Shown here: positions 7,485 through 13,943 of the stretch, piece by piece
How positions within the stretch are numbered: the stretch's first letter is position 1
Layout: each line of letters opens with the position of its first letter
Assembly (NCBI GenBank): GCA_028291845.1
Contig: JAQGNM010000584.1
Coordinates: 1-13,943 of the forward strand
Origin: Massilia sp.
GTDB lineage: Bacteria; Pseudomonadota; Gammaproteobacteria; Burkholderiales; Burkholderiaceae_D
Reading direction: 5' to 3'
Length of the DNA stretch: 13,943 bases
Program-made: the position numbers and the translations under genes
Notes under the pieces: generated by a model
Databases searched by the model: none
The model's input: the letters and a program-made list of their open reading frames with translations, nothing else
What the model was told of the DNA's origin: nothing

Positions 7485-7991
7485 ATGCCAAAAATTGAGC
7501 TTGATAAAACAGATCGTAAAATCCTCGGCATCCTGCAGGCCGATGGCCGGGCATCCAATCAGGACGTCGCCGATGCCGTCAGCTTATCCCCTTCTCCCTG
7601 CCTGCGGCGCATCAAACGGCTCGAGGAAGCGGGGGTGATCCGCCAGTACGTGGCGCTGCTCGATCCGACCCAGATCGGCCTGGGCTTGCTGGCGTATGTG
7701 AACGTACGGCTGGAAAAATACAAGGAAGGCGCCAACGCCGCCGGCGCGCGCCGGACGTCGAGCTCGCCTCATGCCGATTTCGCCGATGCGGTCGAAAGCT
7801 GGCCGGAAGTGGTGGCTTGTTATGCGATGACGGGGGAAATGGATTACCTGTTAAGGGTCCACGTCGAGGACATGGAACACTTTTCGCGCTTCATGATGAA
7901 GACACTGTTGATTCACCCGTCGGTGGCGGATGTGAAGTCGAGTTTTGCGTTGCAGCGTATAAAGGATACGACAGCTTTACCGCTGGTGTAG
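7485..7991 (+). CDS. Lrp/AsnC-family transcriptional regulator
   Basis: 168-residue DNA-binding regulator. The N-terminal winged helix-turn-helix reads LDKTDRKILGILQADGR and continues to RRIKRLEEAGVI (about 6-52). The C-terminal ligand-binding and oligomerisation (RAM) domain spans about 65-160, with the diagnostic GEMDYLLRV (117-125). Between its first strand and the next helix is a Gly/Ala/Arg/Ser-rich loop (80-97), longer than in plain Lrp or AsnC. Upstream TTG and ATG codons are in frame, but the ATG at 7485 is best supported, with GGAG five bases before it. It is divergent from hppD, so the natural prediction is that it senses an aromatic amino acid or arylpyruvate and controls hppD and the oxidoreductase as well as itself; that is inferred from layout only. 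The gene ends at hairpin D. Confidence 0.9.
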   Translation: MPKIELDKTDRKILGILQADGRASNQDVADAVSLSPSPCLRRIKRLEEAGVIRQYVALLDPTQIGLGLLAYVNVRLEKYKEGANAAGARRTSSSPHADFADAVESWPEVVACYAMTGEMDYLLRVHVEDMEHFSRFMMKTLLIHPSVADVKSSFALQRIKDTTALPLV

Positions 7992-7999
7992 TCAGAAGG

Positions 8000-8026
8000 G
8001 GGACTGGCGCCGCAGGTGCCTGTCCC
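8000..8026 (+). repeat. REP-like hairpin, copy D, 3' of the Lrp-type gene
   Basis: Arms GGGACTGGCGCC and GGTGCCTGTCCC surround the loop GCA, with a T-T mismatch at position 6 and one G-T wobble. It starts eight bases after the regulator stop and is followed by CCCATTTC, a short T-run. Orientation relative to the gene and the mismatch are the same as in copies A and E. It probably marks the transcript end; termination strength is uncertain. Confidence 0.6.
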
Positions 8027-8073
8027 ATTTCGGCGTTGTCGGTACATCAAGCAACGGCCAATGATCCTGGTGC

Positions 8074-8098
8074 TTTTGATGGTGGTGGTGCATCAAAA
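8074..8098. repeat. AT-rich inverted repeat between convergent genes
   Basis: TTTTGATG (8074-8081) and CATCAAAA (8091-8098) pair perfectly around a nine-base loop of three GTG units. On the minus strand it begins inside the T-run of hairpin E, so it may fold instead of, or after, that terminator. It belongs to the 150-bp intergenic stretch 7992-8141, which otherwise holds only hairpins D and E and about 47 unassigned bases. Confidence 0.4.
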
Positions 8099-8100
8099 AT

Positions 8101-8125
8101 GGGTCAGGCAGCAAGTGCCAGACCC
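8101..8125 (-). terminator. REP-like hairpin, copy E, likely terminator of the GNAT gene
   Basis: On the minus strand GGGTCTGGCA, a five-base loop and TGCCTGACCC form a stem with the same T-T mismatch as copies A and D. ATTTTTG follows at once, giving the usual stem plus T-run of a rho-independent terminator. It begins 16 bp after the GNAT stop codon. The outer stem is GGGTC/GACCC where A and D have GGGAC/GTCCC, a compensatory swap that keeps the pair. Confidence 0.65.
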
Positions 8126-8141
8126 CCTGCTGCAGACTCCC

Positions 8142-8810
8142 CTACCGCTCGAACAGCTTGGCCGCAGCCCGGTTAGTGGCTTTAAACGTGTAATCAATCG
8201 TCGCAAACTGCTCCTCCAGCGCCTCCTGCATCACCGTGCCGGGACTGGGCGGCGGCAGCCGCAGATAGGCATCGGCCTCGCCGCATTCGCGGTGAATCGT
8301 CATGCCGGCCTTTTTGGCGATATGCATCATGGTCTGGTTCGACGACAGGCACTGCATATATAAAGTGTCGACGTCGACGTTGCGGCAGTGGATGGCGGCG
8401 CGCTGGAACAGTTTCGAGCCGATACCCTGGCCGCGTGCACTGGCGAGCACGGAGACGCCGAATTCCGCGACTTTTTCCTTGGCGGTCACGTCAGGCGAGC
8501 TGGTCAGCTGTTCCTTGGGCGCAAACGCCAGGTGGCCCACCGCGACCAGTTTGAAGACGCGGTTGTAGACGCCGTAAATGGTGTCGCGGTTAAAGTCGAT
8601 CTTGTCGACGTAGGCGATCACTTGTTCGTCGGGCAGCATGGTGCCGAAGCGCAACAGGCGGTCGTCCTTGTCCAGCGACAAGAAATGCTTGCGCATTCTA
8701 AAACGGTCGCGCTCCCCCAACTGCTTGACGCGCACGGTCGGCTTGTCGTCGCCCAAGCTCAAGGCTTCGAACCATGCCCCCAGGGGCTTGTGAAAAAAAC
8801 GCCCGATCAT
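8142..8810 (-). CDS. GNAT-family N-acetyltransferase
   Basis: 222-residue cytoplasmic acyltransferase of the GNAT superfamily. The acetyl-CoA pyrophosphate loop is clear: VSVLASARGQGIGSKLFQRA, with RGQGIG at 126-131, followed by the helix and the LYMQCLSSNQTMMHIAKKAGM segment (150-170) typical of motif B. The first 25 residues (RFFHKPLGAWFEAL) precede the core fold. The acceptor substrate cannot be read from the sequence. A longer in-frame reading to 8882 is possible, but it would overlap the end of the upstream gene, and the ATG at 8810 has GGAGG five bases before it. It lies 52 bp after the diguanylate cyclase on the same strand and is followed by the strongest terminator of the window, so it probably closes a transcription unit. 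Confidence 0.85.
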   Translation of the reverse strand: MIGRFFHKPLGAWFEALSLGDDKPTVRVKQLGERDRFRMRKHFLSLDKDDRLLRFGTMLPDEQVIAYVDKIDFNRDTIYGVYNRVFKLVAVGHLAFAPKEQLTSSPDVTAKEKVAEFGVSVLASARGQGIGSKLFQRAAIHCRNVDVDTLYMQCLSSNQTMMHIAKKAGMTIHRECGEADAYLRLPPPSPGTVMQEALEEQFATIDYTFKATNRAAAKLFER

Positions 8811-8862
8811 CGTTGCCTCCCGCCCTGATTGTGCACCGCACCAAAACACCCATTGTACAGCG

Positions 8863-10452
8863 CTATGGTGCCACGGTTTCAATCGGCTGTGCGTCGGGCC
8901 ACTGCGCGTGCGCGCTCACGGTGTAGCCGGATTTGCCGGCCTGCTTGGTGGCGTACATGGCGGCGTCGGCATCGGCCAGCAGCGAGGCCGCGCCGCGTGC
9001 GGCGCCTTCGCGGCCGTGCGCGCTGCTGATGCCGATGCTGGCGGAAATGTTAACCGGCTTGCCACCGGCGTCGACGATGCTGCGAATGGCGTCGAGGGCA
9101 AGCTGGGCGATGCGGCGGGCGGCATCGGCGGAATTGACCTGTTCGAACATGATGACGAATTCGTCGCCGCCCAGGCGTGCCAGCACATCTTCCTTGCGCA
9201 GGCGCGACTGCACCCGGCGGGCAACCTCCTGCAGCACCAGGTCGCCGGTGCCATGGCCGTGGGTGTCGTTGACGGCTTTAAAACCGTCGAGATCGAAGAA
9301 CATTACGACCACGGTGTCGTCGCGGCGGCCGGCGCGGATCAGGGCGTGGTCGAGCAGGCGGCTCAGGTGGCTGTAGTTGACCAATCCGGTCAGACCGTCG
9401 TGGTGGGCCAGTTGCTCGAGCTTGGCCGACTGCGCTTCGAGCTCGGCGGTGCGCGCCGCCACCCGCTGTTCCAGCGTGTCGTTGGCTTTGAGCAGGCGGC
9501 GGTTGGCGACGTCGAGCAGGCGGAAGGCGCGCAGCAGGCGCAGGGCGCCGGCAATCAACAGCAGCAACAGCACGCCCGAGTAGGCGAACAGCCAGCTGCG
9601 ATATTTCTGCTTTTGCAACAACACTTCGTCGAATTCGCGGTCGAACTGGCGGCTCAGGCGTTCCACGGCGTCGGCGGTGCCGGTATTGGCGATCGCCATT
9701 TCCAGGCTGTTCTCGAGGGGACGGTAGCGCAGCACCACGCGGCTGTGCAAAATCAACTTGTCGACGCTTTCGCCGATGGCCGGCGAAAACGCCGCTTTTT
9801 GCACCAGCACGGTTCCCAGCGAGTTTTCAATGCGGCGTGCCAGCGCCGGATCGGGCACCAGGTTAAACCGCAGCAGGTCGGCCAACAGGGCATTGAGGGC
9901 ATCGTCGAGCGCCAGCACCGTGCGGCTGGGCGCCAGCGCGCCTTCGATGCCGGTCAGCTCGGTTTTCATCTCGGTAATGAGGGGCGGCAGCACCGCCAGC
10001 GATTCGCGCAGCATGGCGTTGCCGCCCTTGAACTGGCCGACCAGCTTTTCTTTTTCTTCGATGGCCGCCTGCACGCGCGTGAAGGCGCGCCCCGTGGCGG
10101 GGTCGCGCGTCATCGACAGCGACTGGCCGAGACTGCGCTCGAGTTGCTGCATGCGCGGCAAGGTGGAGTCGAGCGCGCGCGCACCGGTGTCGAGGCCGAT
10201 GCGGGAGCGCAAGATGTTGGCATTCCATTCTGCGTCGAGCTTTTCCAGCTCGCGCAAATTGAGCATCACGCGGTTTTGCGCGCCCAGATCGACCGCGGTG
10301 GTGCGGCTGAACAGAAACACCAGCAACACGGCCAGCACCAGCAACAAGCCGATCAGCGACGCGCGGCGGCGCCCACTCATGGCGCCCGGACTGGCAAGCG
10401 GATCGGCAACTTGATCGGCGACTTTATTGGCAACTACGTGTTCTGAAATCAT
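8863..10452 (-). CDS. Membrane diguanylate cyclase with helical periplasmic sensor
   Basis: 529-residue inner-membrane enzyme expected to make cyclic di-GMP from two GTP. Residues 32-49 form one membrane helix and about 287-307 a second. The roughly 235 residues between them lie in the periplasm and look all-helical; stretches such as LRELEKLDAEWNANILRSR and LLADLLRFNLVPDPALARRI resemble the DAHL double-helical sensor domain (a recognition from memory, not a search). A coiled coil (about 315-348) leads to the GGDEF domain starting DGLTGL (352), with metal-binding FFDLD (385-389), intact GGDEF (428-432) and an RxxD product-inhibition site (R419-D422) exactly five residues before it. So it is probably active and feedback-inhibited. 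The frame opens with a TTG at 10485; the ATG at 10452 is preferred, though its GAGAG site is modest. It lies 84 bp after cca. Confidence 0.88.
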   Translation of the reverse strand: MISEHVVANKVADQVADPLASPGAMSGRRRASLIGLLLVLAVLLVFLFSRTTAVDLGAQNRVMLNLRELEKLDAEWNANILRSRIGLDTGARALDSTLPRMQQLERSLGQSLSMTRDPATGRAFTRVQAAIEEKEKLVGQFKGGNAMLRESLAVLPPLITEMKTELTGIEGALAPSRTVLALDDALNALLADLLRFNLVPDPALARRIENSLGTVLVQKAAFSPAIGESVDKLILHSRVVLRYRPLENSLEMAIANTGTADAVERLSRQFDREFDEVLLQKQKYRSWLFAYSGVLLLLLIAGALRLLRAFRLLDVANRRLLKANDTLEQRVAARTAELEAQSAKLEQLAHHDGLTGLVNYSHLSRLLDHALIRAGRRDDTVVVMFFDLDGFKAVNDTHGHGTGDLVLQEVARRVQSRLRKEDVLARLGGDEFVIMFEQVNSADAARRIAQLALDAIRSIVDAGGKPVNISASIGISSAHGREGAARGAASLLADADAAMYATKQAGKSGYTVSAHAQWPDAQPIETVAP

Positions 10453-10515
10453 GCTCGGCTCTCGATACTGAGTCGAAAGCCACAATATCAGTAAGAAACA
10501 ATTGCCGCGTGGATA

Positions 10516-10545
10516 CTTACGTCTGCTTACGTCTGCTTACGTTTG
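10516..10545. repeat. Three tandem 10-bp repeats across the cca stop
   Basis: CTTACGTCTG occurs at 10516-10525 and 10526-10535, then once more with one change (CTTACGTTTG) at 10536-10545. The third unit contains the stop codon and last Thr codon of cca on the minus strand. The repeats lie between cca and the diguanylate cyclase and could come from replication slippage or serve as a direct-repeat binding site. Confidence 0.6.
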
Positions 10546-11832
10546 GCTTGTTCGTTCATCATCGACATTGTCGAGAATGCCAGCTTGTTGCAGCAATTCG
10601 GGCCGCGCTCGCTTGACGGCCGCCACCCGCGCCGCGTGCACCGCTTCGCGGATCTGAGCGGGCCGCTCGGCCCATTGGGCGGCAATGGCGCCGGCATCGA
10701 CCGCGCGCGCCACCTCGAGGGCGGCGGCCAGCAACGGGCCTTGCGGATACGGGCGCTCGGCGAACTCGCGCACTTGCGCCGGGTCGCCGCCGCGGCCGCG
10801 AAAATCGCATTCGGCCGCCAGCAGCATTTGTTTGAAACGCTCGGGTTTGCGCAAGCCGTCGCAGCGCTCGAACAGGGTCACCAGGGTATTCGGGCGCAAC
10901 ACCGCTGCGCGGCTGACGTTGCCATGCTCGCGCGCCGTCATCAGGGCCAGATCGCGGCAGTCGTTCGGCACCTTCAAACGCCGGCACAGGTCGCCGATCA
11001 GTTTCAAGCCGAGGCCCTCGTGGCCGTGATGGGCCGGCCAGGTGGCGGCCGGGGTGACGCCCTTGCCGAGATCGTGCATGAGGGCGGCAAAACGCACCGG
11101 CAAGGCAAAATCGCGGCTGGCCGCGTGATCGACCACCAGCATGATGTGCACGCCGGTGTCGACTTCGGGATGGTGCAGGGGCGGCTGCGGCACGCCCCAC
11201 AAGGCGTCCAGCTCCGGCATGATGCGGGCCAGCGCCCCGCATTCGCGCAACACCGCGAACATGCGCGAAGGCGCCGCTTCCATCAGGCCCTTCGCCATTT
11301 CCTGCCAGACCCGCTCCGGCACCAGCGCATCGACTTCGCCGGCCTCGACCATGCTTTGCATCAGCGACATGGTCTCCGGCGCCACGGTGAAATCGGCAAA
11401 GCGGGCGGCAAAGCGGGCCAGGCGCAGGATCCGCACCGGGTCTTCGGCAAACGCGGCGGAGACGTGGCGGAACACCCGCGCCTTTAAATCGGCCTGGCCG
11501 TTGAACGGGTCGGCGATGGTGCCGTCCTCGGCGCGGGCGATGGCGTTGATGGTCAGATCGCGCCGCACCAGGTCGTCTTCCAGGGTGACGGCGGGAGAAG
11601 TGTGAAAAATAAACCCGTGGTAGCCCGGTGCGGTCTTGCGCTCGGTGCGCGCCAGCGCATATTCTTCCTGCGTCTGCGGATGCAGGAATACGGGGAAATC
11701 CTTGCCGACCGGCCGAAAACCCCGTTCGATCATTTGCTGCGGGGTGGCGCCGACCACCACCCAGTCGCGGTCGACCACCGTTCTCCCCAGCAGCGCGTCG
11801 CGCACGGCGCCGCCGACGATATAGGTTTTCAT
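10537..11832 (-). CDS. cca: Multifunctional CCA-adding tRNA nucleotidyltransferase
   Basis: 431-residue enzyme that builds and repairs the 3'-CCA end of tRNAs. It opens MKTYIVGGAVRDALLG, with the catalytic DRD at D21 and D23, and RRDLTINAI (90-98) follows in the nucleotidyltransferase core. The neck is seen in EDPVRILRLARFAARF (130-145). A C-terminal HD domain with LMHDLGKG (H253, D254) and HHGHEG (268-273) marks the E. coli-like form, which also has phosphatase and phosphodiesterase activity. The frame runs 53 codons further upstream into the glutathione S-transferase gene; the start at 11832 gives the canonical N-terminus although its ribosome site is weak, suggesting translation linked to the upstream gene 22 bp away. 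Ten-base tandem repeats overlap its stop. Confidence 0.95.
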   Translation of the reverse strand: MKTYIVGGAVRDALLGRTVVDRDWVVVGATPQQMIERGFRPVGKDFPVFLHPQTQEEYALARTERKTAPGYHGFIFHTSPAVTLEDDLVRRDLTINAIARAEDGTIADPFNGQADLKARVFRHVSAAFAEDPVRILRLARFAARFADFTVAPETMSLMQSMVEAGEVDALVPERVWQEMAKGLMEAAPSRMFAVLRECGALARIMPELDALWGVPQPPLHHPEVDTGVHIMLVVDHAASRDFALPVRFAALMHDLGKGVTPAATWPAHHGHEGLGLKLIGDLCRRLKVPNDCRDLALMTAREHGNVSRAAVLRPNTLVTLFERCDGLRKPERFKQMLLAAECDFRGRGGDPAQVREFAERPYPQGPLLAAALEVARAVDAGAIAAQWAERPAQIREAVHAARVAAVKRARPELLQQAGILDNVDDERTSQT

Positions 11833-11854
11833 GACGATCGCAATTTGTCCGCCA

Positions 11855-12571
11855 TCAGTCCGGCAGATCGGCTTCGTGGAAATCCGCGGTATCGGTTTCA
11901 GCCAACCCTTCGCGCACCCAGCGCGCCACCGCGGGATGATTTTCCACCCGCTCGCAATAGGCTTGCAGGGCCGGCGCCAGCGACACGCCATAGGTTTTGA
12001 AGCGCATCACCACCGGCGCATAAAAAGCGTCGGCGATCGAAAACGCGCCGAACAGGTATTCGTGGTGGCCGAAGCGAGACAAGCACTCTTCCCAGATTTC
12101 GCAGATGCGGCCGATGTCGCCCTGGGCGTCGGCGGTGCGTCCGCGGCCCGGCAGGCGGGCCTTCAAATTCATCGACATGGCGCTGCGCAAGCCGGTAAAA
12201 CCGGAATGCATCTCGGCGGTGACGGAGCGCGCCATGGCGCGGGCGGCGACGTCGCTCGGCCACAAATGCAGGTCGGGAAATTGCTCGGCGATGTATTCGC
12301 AGATGGCCAGGCTGTCCCAGATGGTCATCTCGCCGGCGATCAGCACCGGAACCCGGCCGGCGCCGGAATACTCGGCGATACGCGCAGCGGTGTCCGGCTT
12401 GTCCAACAGCACTTTTACTTCGTTAAAGGGAATGCCGAAGGCGGTCAGCGCCACCCACGGCCGCATCGACCACGACGAATAATTCTTGTTGCCGATGACC
12501 AGGGTCAGGCCGGGCTGCCTGGCGCGGTCAAGGGTGTGCGACAGGGAAGGATCGAGTTCGGTGGTCTGCAT
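11855..12571 (-). CDS. Glutathione S-transferase family protein
   Basis: 238-residue cytoplasmic protein with a thioredoxin-like N-terminal domain (about 22-100) and a helical C-terminal domain (105-225). The candidate catalytic Ser lies in NYSSWSMRPW (30-39). The cis-proline loop is VPVL (74-77), and WDSLAI (85-90) holds the acidic-Ser pair that binds the glutathione gamma-glutamyl group. About 20 residues precede the first strand. It is expected to conjugate or reduce substrates with glutathione; the substrate is unknown. The ATG lacks a strong ribosome site. It lies 33 bp after the NDUFA9-like gene and 22 bp before cca, in a compact minus-strand run, so it is probably co-transcribed with both. 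Confidence 0.88.
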   Translation of the reverse strand: MQTTELDPSLSHTLDRARQPGLTLVIGNKNYSSWSMRPWVALTAFGIPFNEVKVLLDKPDTAARIAEYSGAGRVPVLIAGEMTIWDSLAICEYIAEQFPDLHLWPSDVAARAMARSVTAEMHSGFTGLRSAMSMNLKARLPGRGRTADAQGDIGRICEIWEECLSRFGHHEYLFGAFSIADAFYAPVVMRFKTYGVSLAPALQAYCERVENHPAVARWVREGLAETDTADFHEADLPD

Positions 12572-12604
12572 GGCGGGATCGATGAAATTGAAGAAAACCG
12601 GCGC

Positions 12605-13564
12605 TCAGCGGCCGGCGCGGGCGCGAAAATCGTCGAAGCGGTCATGCGGCGACAGGTACCCCGGCGCCACCGCTTCCAGCGCCGTCAGCTTGATGCCGAG
12701 CGTCGCCGCTGTCAATGCCTGGATGGCCGGATCGATCACGTTGTCATGCTGCATGGAGTCGAGATTGTCGCGGCTCATCAAGGGTTCACCGGGCAGCAGC
12801 TCGAACAGGGTCGCCTGCAGGCGGCCGAGTGCCGCCGGCAGCGCGATGATCGGCCGCGGGTGATGCGAATAGCGTCCGGCCAGGCGCACCAGTTCGGCCA
12901 GGGTGTACATGGCCGGCCCGCCCAGGGCGAACACTTGCTGGCGGGTTTTCGGATCTTTTAATGCATTGATGAAGGCGCGGGCGACGTCGCCCACAAAAAT
13001 CGGCTGGAATTCGGCGTCGGCGCAGGCCAGCGGGATCACCGGCAAGAAGCGCTGCATCCTGGCGAACATGTTCAAAAAATTGTCGCCCGGGCCGAACACC
13101 ACCGAAGGGCGGAAGATGGTTGCCGCCACCGCCGGCTCGGCGCGCGCCGCCACTTCGCCGTCGGCTTTCGAGCGCTGGTACATCGAGGGGCCGTCGATAT
13201 CGGCGCCGAGCGCACTCATGTGCAGGTAGCGCGGCACGCCGGCGGCGGCGCAGGCGGCGGTGATGCGGCGCACGATGTCGACGTGGGCGTGCTTGAACTC
13301 GGGGCCGTACGGCGTGCCGCGCCGCGAGTGCAGCACGCCGACCAGGTTGATGGCGGCATCGGCGCCTTGCAGCAGGGGTACCAGGTCATCCTTGCCGATC
13401 TGGGCCGCCACCACCTGCACGGCGGGCAGCATGCTCAGATGACCGGCGCGCTCGGGCCGGCGGGTCGGCACCACCACGCGGACGCCCTCGCCTGCCAGCT
13501 GGGCGATCAGGTGGCTGCCAATAAAACCGTTACCGCCGAATACCACCACTTTGAGGTCTCTCAT
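12605..13564 (-). CDS. NDUFA9-like NAD(P)-binding protein (atypical short-chain dehydrogenase)
   Basis: 319-residue extended/atypical short-chain dehydrogenase-type protein. VVVFGGNGFIGSHL gives the Rossmann glycine motif (GGNGFIG, 10-16), INLVGVL (72-78) the second strand, S117 in HMSALGA and YQRSK (Y129, K133) the usual catalytic positions, and FRPSVVFGPGDNFLNMFARM (from about 150) the family signature. This matches bacterial proteins named complex I NDUFA9 subunit family, which bind NAD(P)H; whether this one touches complex I or quinone metabolism cannot be told, and no nuo genes lie in the window. A GTGAG three bases before the ATG is a weak site. It begins 20 bp after the transglycosylase stop and is followed by the glutathione S-transferase. 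Confidence 0.85.
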   Translation of the reverse strand: MRDLKVVVFGGNGFIGSHLIAQLAGEGVRVVVPTRRPERAGHLSMLPAVQVVAAQIGKDDLVPLLQGADAAINLVGVLHSRRGTPYGPEFKHAHVDIVRRITAACAAAGVPRYLHMSALGADIDGPSMYQRSKADGEVAARAEPAVAATIFRPSVVFGPGDNFLNMFARMQRFLPVIPLACADAEFQPIFVGDVARAFINALKDPKTRQQVFALGGPAMYTLAELVRLAGRYSHHPRPIIALPAALGRLQATLFELLPGEPLMSRDNLDSMQHDNVIDPAIQALTAATLGIKLTALEAVAPGYLSPHDRFDDFRARAGR

Positions 13565-13584
13565 GCGCTCACTTTTTATTTTGA

Positions 13585-13943
13585 TTACGGCAGTTGGTTG
13601 ACACGCGCGCCGGCAGGCGCCACCACGCCGAGGCGCGCCTTGAGCGATTGCGGCTTGCGCTCGAACAAGGCGGCGTAGGTGGTGGCGTTGGCCAGCACGT
13701 TCTTGACGTAGGTGCGGGTTTCCGCATACGGGATCGACTCGGCGAAAATCGCCCCTTCGATCGGCCCGTTCAAAGTGGCGCGCCAGGTGCGGGCACGGCC
13801 CGGGCCGGCGTTATACGCGGCGCTGGCCAGCGGCTGCGAGCCATCGGCGTTGGCCAGCACCATGTTCATGTAGTTGGCGCCAAGCAGGATATTGGTGCGC
13901 AGGTCGTTCAGCATGGTGTGGACGAAATCGGTCAGGCCGATTT
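13585..13943 (-). CDS. Lytic transglycosylase, C-terminal part (cut by window edge)
   Basis: Only the last 118 codons are present; the reading frame stays open to the right edge. The visible protein begins IGLTDF and contains NDLRTNILLGANYMNMVL followed by AAYNAGPGRARTWR, the C-terminal signature of the Slt-type lysozyme-like fold (SLT domain). Such enzymes act in the periplasm, cleaving peptidoglycan strands with formation of 1,6-anhydromuramic ends. The catalytic Glu motif would lie upstream, outside the window, and cannot be checked. The internal ATG at 13914 is not the real start, because the family motif continues in frame before it. It is the first visible gene of the compact run leading to cca. 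Confidence 0.88.
   Translation of the reverse strand, partial: IGLTDFVHTMLNDLRTNILLGANYMNMVLANADGSQPLASAAYNAGPGRARTWRATLNGPIEGAIFAESIPYAETRTYVKNVLANATTYAALFERKPQSLKARLGVVAPAGARVNQLP

Noticed and set aside
8908..10446. 512-codon plus-strand frame opposite the diguanylate cyclase
   Set aside because: Its composition is dominated by Gln, Gly, Ala and His, as expected of the complement of a GC-rich coiled-coil gene, and the opposite strand encodes a complete GGDEF protein.
11833..11991. Extended N-terminus of cca overlapping the glutathione S-transferase gene
   Set aside because: The extra 53 residues are Arg/Lys/Trp-rich and unlike any Cca, while MKTYIVGGAVRD is the canonical start of the family.
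11855..12571. Glutathione S-transferase as maleylacetoacetate isomerase completing the tyrosine pathway
   Set aside because: The active-site stretch is SSWSMRPW rather than the SSxxxxRVR pattern of zeta-class isomerases, and the gene belongs to the transglycosylase-cca run, not to the hppD operon.

Overview
The window is GC-rich, densely packed bacterial chromosome. Protein family content, gene order and the fused indolepyruvate oxidoreductase suggest a betaproteobacterium of the Burkholderiales, most likely Oxalobacteraceae (Massilia/Duganella/Janthinobacterium type). The taxon is inferred from the look of the proteins, not from a search. I see no rRNA, tRNA, CRISPR array, insertion sequence or phage gene, and no gene-free stretch over 300 bases.

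Layout. (1) 109-1872, minus: a secreted M14 zinc carboxypeptidase with a good promoter -10 box. It is divergent from (2) 2073-2513, plus: a small NTF2/SnoaL-like protein behind an inverted repeat. (3) 2645-7358, minus: an aromatic amino acid catabolic operon, hppD followed after 28 bp by a single-chain indolepyruvate ferredoxin oxidoreductase. (4) 7485-7991, plus: an Lrp/AsnC regulator divergent from hppD and probably controlling it. (5) 8142-13943, all minus: a lytic transglycosylase (cut by the window edge), an NDUFA9-like NAD(P)-binding protein, a glutathione S-transferase and cca, separated by only 20-33 bp. After an 84-bp gap comes a membrane diguanylate cyclase, then after 52 bp a GNAT acetyltransferase.

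The functional core is the Lrp-hppD-oxidoreductase locus. Both enzymes use 2-oxo acids made by transamination of aromatic amino acids: HPPD sends 4-hydroxyphenylpyruvate to homogentisate with O2, while the oxidoreductase makes arylacetyl-CoA from arylpyruvates.

The least expected structure is a family of related hairpins based on GGGAC...GTCCC. They lie just past the stop codon of five genes and nowhere inside the compact operons. Three copies share a mismatch, flanking bases and the same orientation relative to their gene, and one carries a compensatory base change. They look like mobile or duplicated 3'-end (REP-like) elements acting as transcript ends. I found no clearly new multi-gene system; the rest is ordinary catabolic, housekeeping and signalling content.
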